Source of the DNA: an uncultured Oscillospiraceae bacterium
GTDB lineage: Bacteria > Bacillota > Clostridia > Oscillospirales > Oscillospiraceae
Assembly (NCBI GenBank): GCA_910579725.1
Contig: CAJTUD010000102.1
Span: forward strand, 1 to 6,583
DNA length: 6,583 nt
Direction: 5' to 3'
Positions 6,121 to 6,583 of this stretch are shown piece after piece; within the stretch, counting starts at the first letter, position 1, and each line of letters opens with the position of its first letter. A program made the position numbers and the translations under genes. The notes under the pieces are model-generated. The model had not been told where the DNA came from and searched no databases. It saw nothing but the letters and a program-made list of their open reading frames with translations.

Positions 6121-6188
6121 CAAAGGCGGGAAAAGCTGTCAAGGGCGCGTAGCGCGAAGTTTACCCTTGACAGCTTTTCCCGTCTTTG
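6121..6188. repeat. Long near-perfect inverted repeat downstream of the helix-turn-helix gene
   Basis: The left arm (6121-6145) and right arm (6164-6188) are complementary at 24 of 25 bases. The 18-base centre contains its own CGCG-TAG-CGCG mini-hairpin (6146-6156). Each arm carries a TTGACA, one per strand, but no good -10 element follows either. No T tract follows, so it is not an ordinary terminator. It begins 7 bases from the stop of the helix-turn-helix gene. Confidence 0.75.
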
Positions 6189-6195
6189 CTACTTC

Positions 6196-6399
6196 CTATC
6201 GGTCGAAGCGGAATTTCAATATGGCTTCAACCAGTTTTGCCTTTAACCTATCCTGTGTATCGTCATTGATATGCCCCTTATACATAGACAGATATTTGAT
6301 GTGTGCGGTGTAGTGCCGCAATACTGCGTCTACCGCTTCCGGCTCTCCGGCAACGGCTTTTTCGATTACCTCAAAAGGTATCAATTTTTTATTCCTCAT
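6196..6399 (-). CDS. Tn916 Orf8-like helix-turn-helix regulatory protein
   Basis: This 67-residue protein resembles the small helix-turn-helix proteins encoded next to the sigma factor in Tn916-family conjugative elements. Visible family features are the opening KKLIPFEVIEKAVAGEPEAV (residues 4-23), AVLRHY (25-30), and a C-terminal RLKAKLVEAILKFR helix. Such proteins are about 65-80 residues long and are thought to take part in element regulation; the exact role is not shown by this sequence. The ATG at 6399 lies inside the last codons of the sigma gene (11-base overlap), with GGGAGAG (6408-6414) 8 bases upstream, so translation is probably coupled. Confidence 0.75.
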   Translation of the reverse strand: MRNKKLIPFEVIEKAVAGEPEAVDAVLRHYTAHIKYLSMYKGHINDDTQDRLKAKLVEAILKFRFDR

Positions 6400-6583
6400 G
6401 TTTCAATCTCTCCCATTCTTTCCGTAACTGTTTCAGCGCAACATTTCTTCTGTGGTTTATCGTACTTCTGCAACGCCCGTACAGCCTGCCGATTGCTTCA
6501 TCACGATAACCGATGAAGTAATATAGCAACAAAACTTCTTGCCTTAACTCCGGCAATTTTGATAATGCCGTCGCTAACCGTTC
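6389..6583 (-). CDS. Sigma-70 family RNA polymerase sigma factor, region 4 (partial, Tn916 Orf7-like)
   Basis: Only the C-terminal 64 residues lie in the window; the 5' part runs off the right edge. The sequence contains ALSKLPELRQEVLLLYYF followed by a helix-turn-helix (RDEAIGRLYGRCRSTINHRR), the -35-binding region 4 of small sigma-70-like factors. It ends in a charged helix with TAA at 6389-6391. The L-P-x-x-x-x-E-x-L-L-L-x-Y-F pattern and the immediate orf8-like neighbour match Orf7 of Tn916-family elements (recalled). It would direct RNA polymerase to element promoters or regulate transfer. In canonical sigma factors the recognition helix is usually preceded by E-I-A; here it is E-A-I. 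Confidence 0.78.
   Translation of the reverse strand, partial: ERLATALSKLPELRQEVLLLYYFIGYRDEAIGRLYGRCRSTINHRRNVALKQLRKEWERLKHEE

Larger units (their letters stand above)
5835..6583. mobile_element. Edge of a Tn916/Tn1549-like integrative conjugative element (probably incomplete)
   Basis: This segment is clearly more A/T-rich than the sequence to its left. It carries an orf7-like sigma factor followed by an orf8-like helix-turn-helix gene, the regulatory pair known from Tn916-family elements, plus inverted repeats. In Tn916 the xis and int genes lie on this side of orf8; here only about 360 bases separate the orf8 homologue from chromosomal-looking sequence and no recombinase is present. The left boundary is only estimated from composition and the gene fragment ending at 5834. 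Confidence 0.6.

Noticed and set aside
6271..6516. Plus-strand frames of 68-81 codons opposite the sigma and helix-turn-helix genes
   Set aside because: They are antisense shadows of the two overlapping minus-strand genes that carry recognisable Tn916 Orf7- and Orf8-like features.

Overview
The window looks like a piece of a Gram-positive anaerobe genome, probably a high-GC clostridial lineage such as an Oscillospiraceae-type gut bacterium. This is inferred from strong AGGAGG ribosome binding sites, GC-rich coding sequence up to about 5.7 kb, and a Tn916-like accessory segment at the right edge. No taxon can be proven from the sequence alone.

Left part (1-4834): two tandem hairpins end whatever lies to the left. 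A minus-strand mocA-type gene (molybdenum cofactor cytidylyltransferase) is then transcribed divergently from a three-gene plus-strand operon, xdhA-xdhB-xdhC. These encode the molybdopterin, FAD and [2Fe-2S] subunits of a cytoplasmic xanthine dehydrogenase-family molybdenum hydroxylase, in the same order as E. coli xdhABC. The logic is self-contained: MocA makes the cytidine-dinucleotide form of the cofactor, XdhA uses it, and electrons pass through the XdhC clusters to the FAD of XdhB. The 209-base divergent gap holds a good promoter for each direction and a 7-bp inverted repeat between them. Between xdhA and xdhB there is an unusual 226-base structured spacer, whereas xdhB and xdhC overlap by 4 bases.

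Middle (4835-5644): a strong, probably bidirectional hairpin terminator separates the xdh operon from a convergent minus-strand gene for a CYTH-domain protein (class IV adenylate cyclase / CyaB-like or triphosphatase).

Right part (about 5645-6583): base composition falls and the content becomes mobile-element-like. A minus-strand sigma-70 region 4 protein (partial, running off the window) overlaps a small Tn916 Orf8-like helix-turn-helix gene. These are followed by a near-perfect 25-bp-arm hairpin, a pair of inverted 15-mers and a terminator hairpin. The excisionase and integrase genes normally found on this side of Orf8 are absent, and the sequence runs into a 33-codon coding fragment with no start next to the CYTH gene. 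This suggests the edge of an integrated, possibly decayed, Tn916/Tn1549-type element that cut a resident gene. I found no clearly new system; the most unusual parts are the element edge and the structured xdhA-xdhB spacer.
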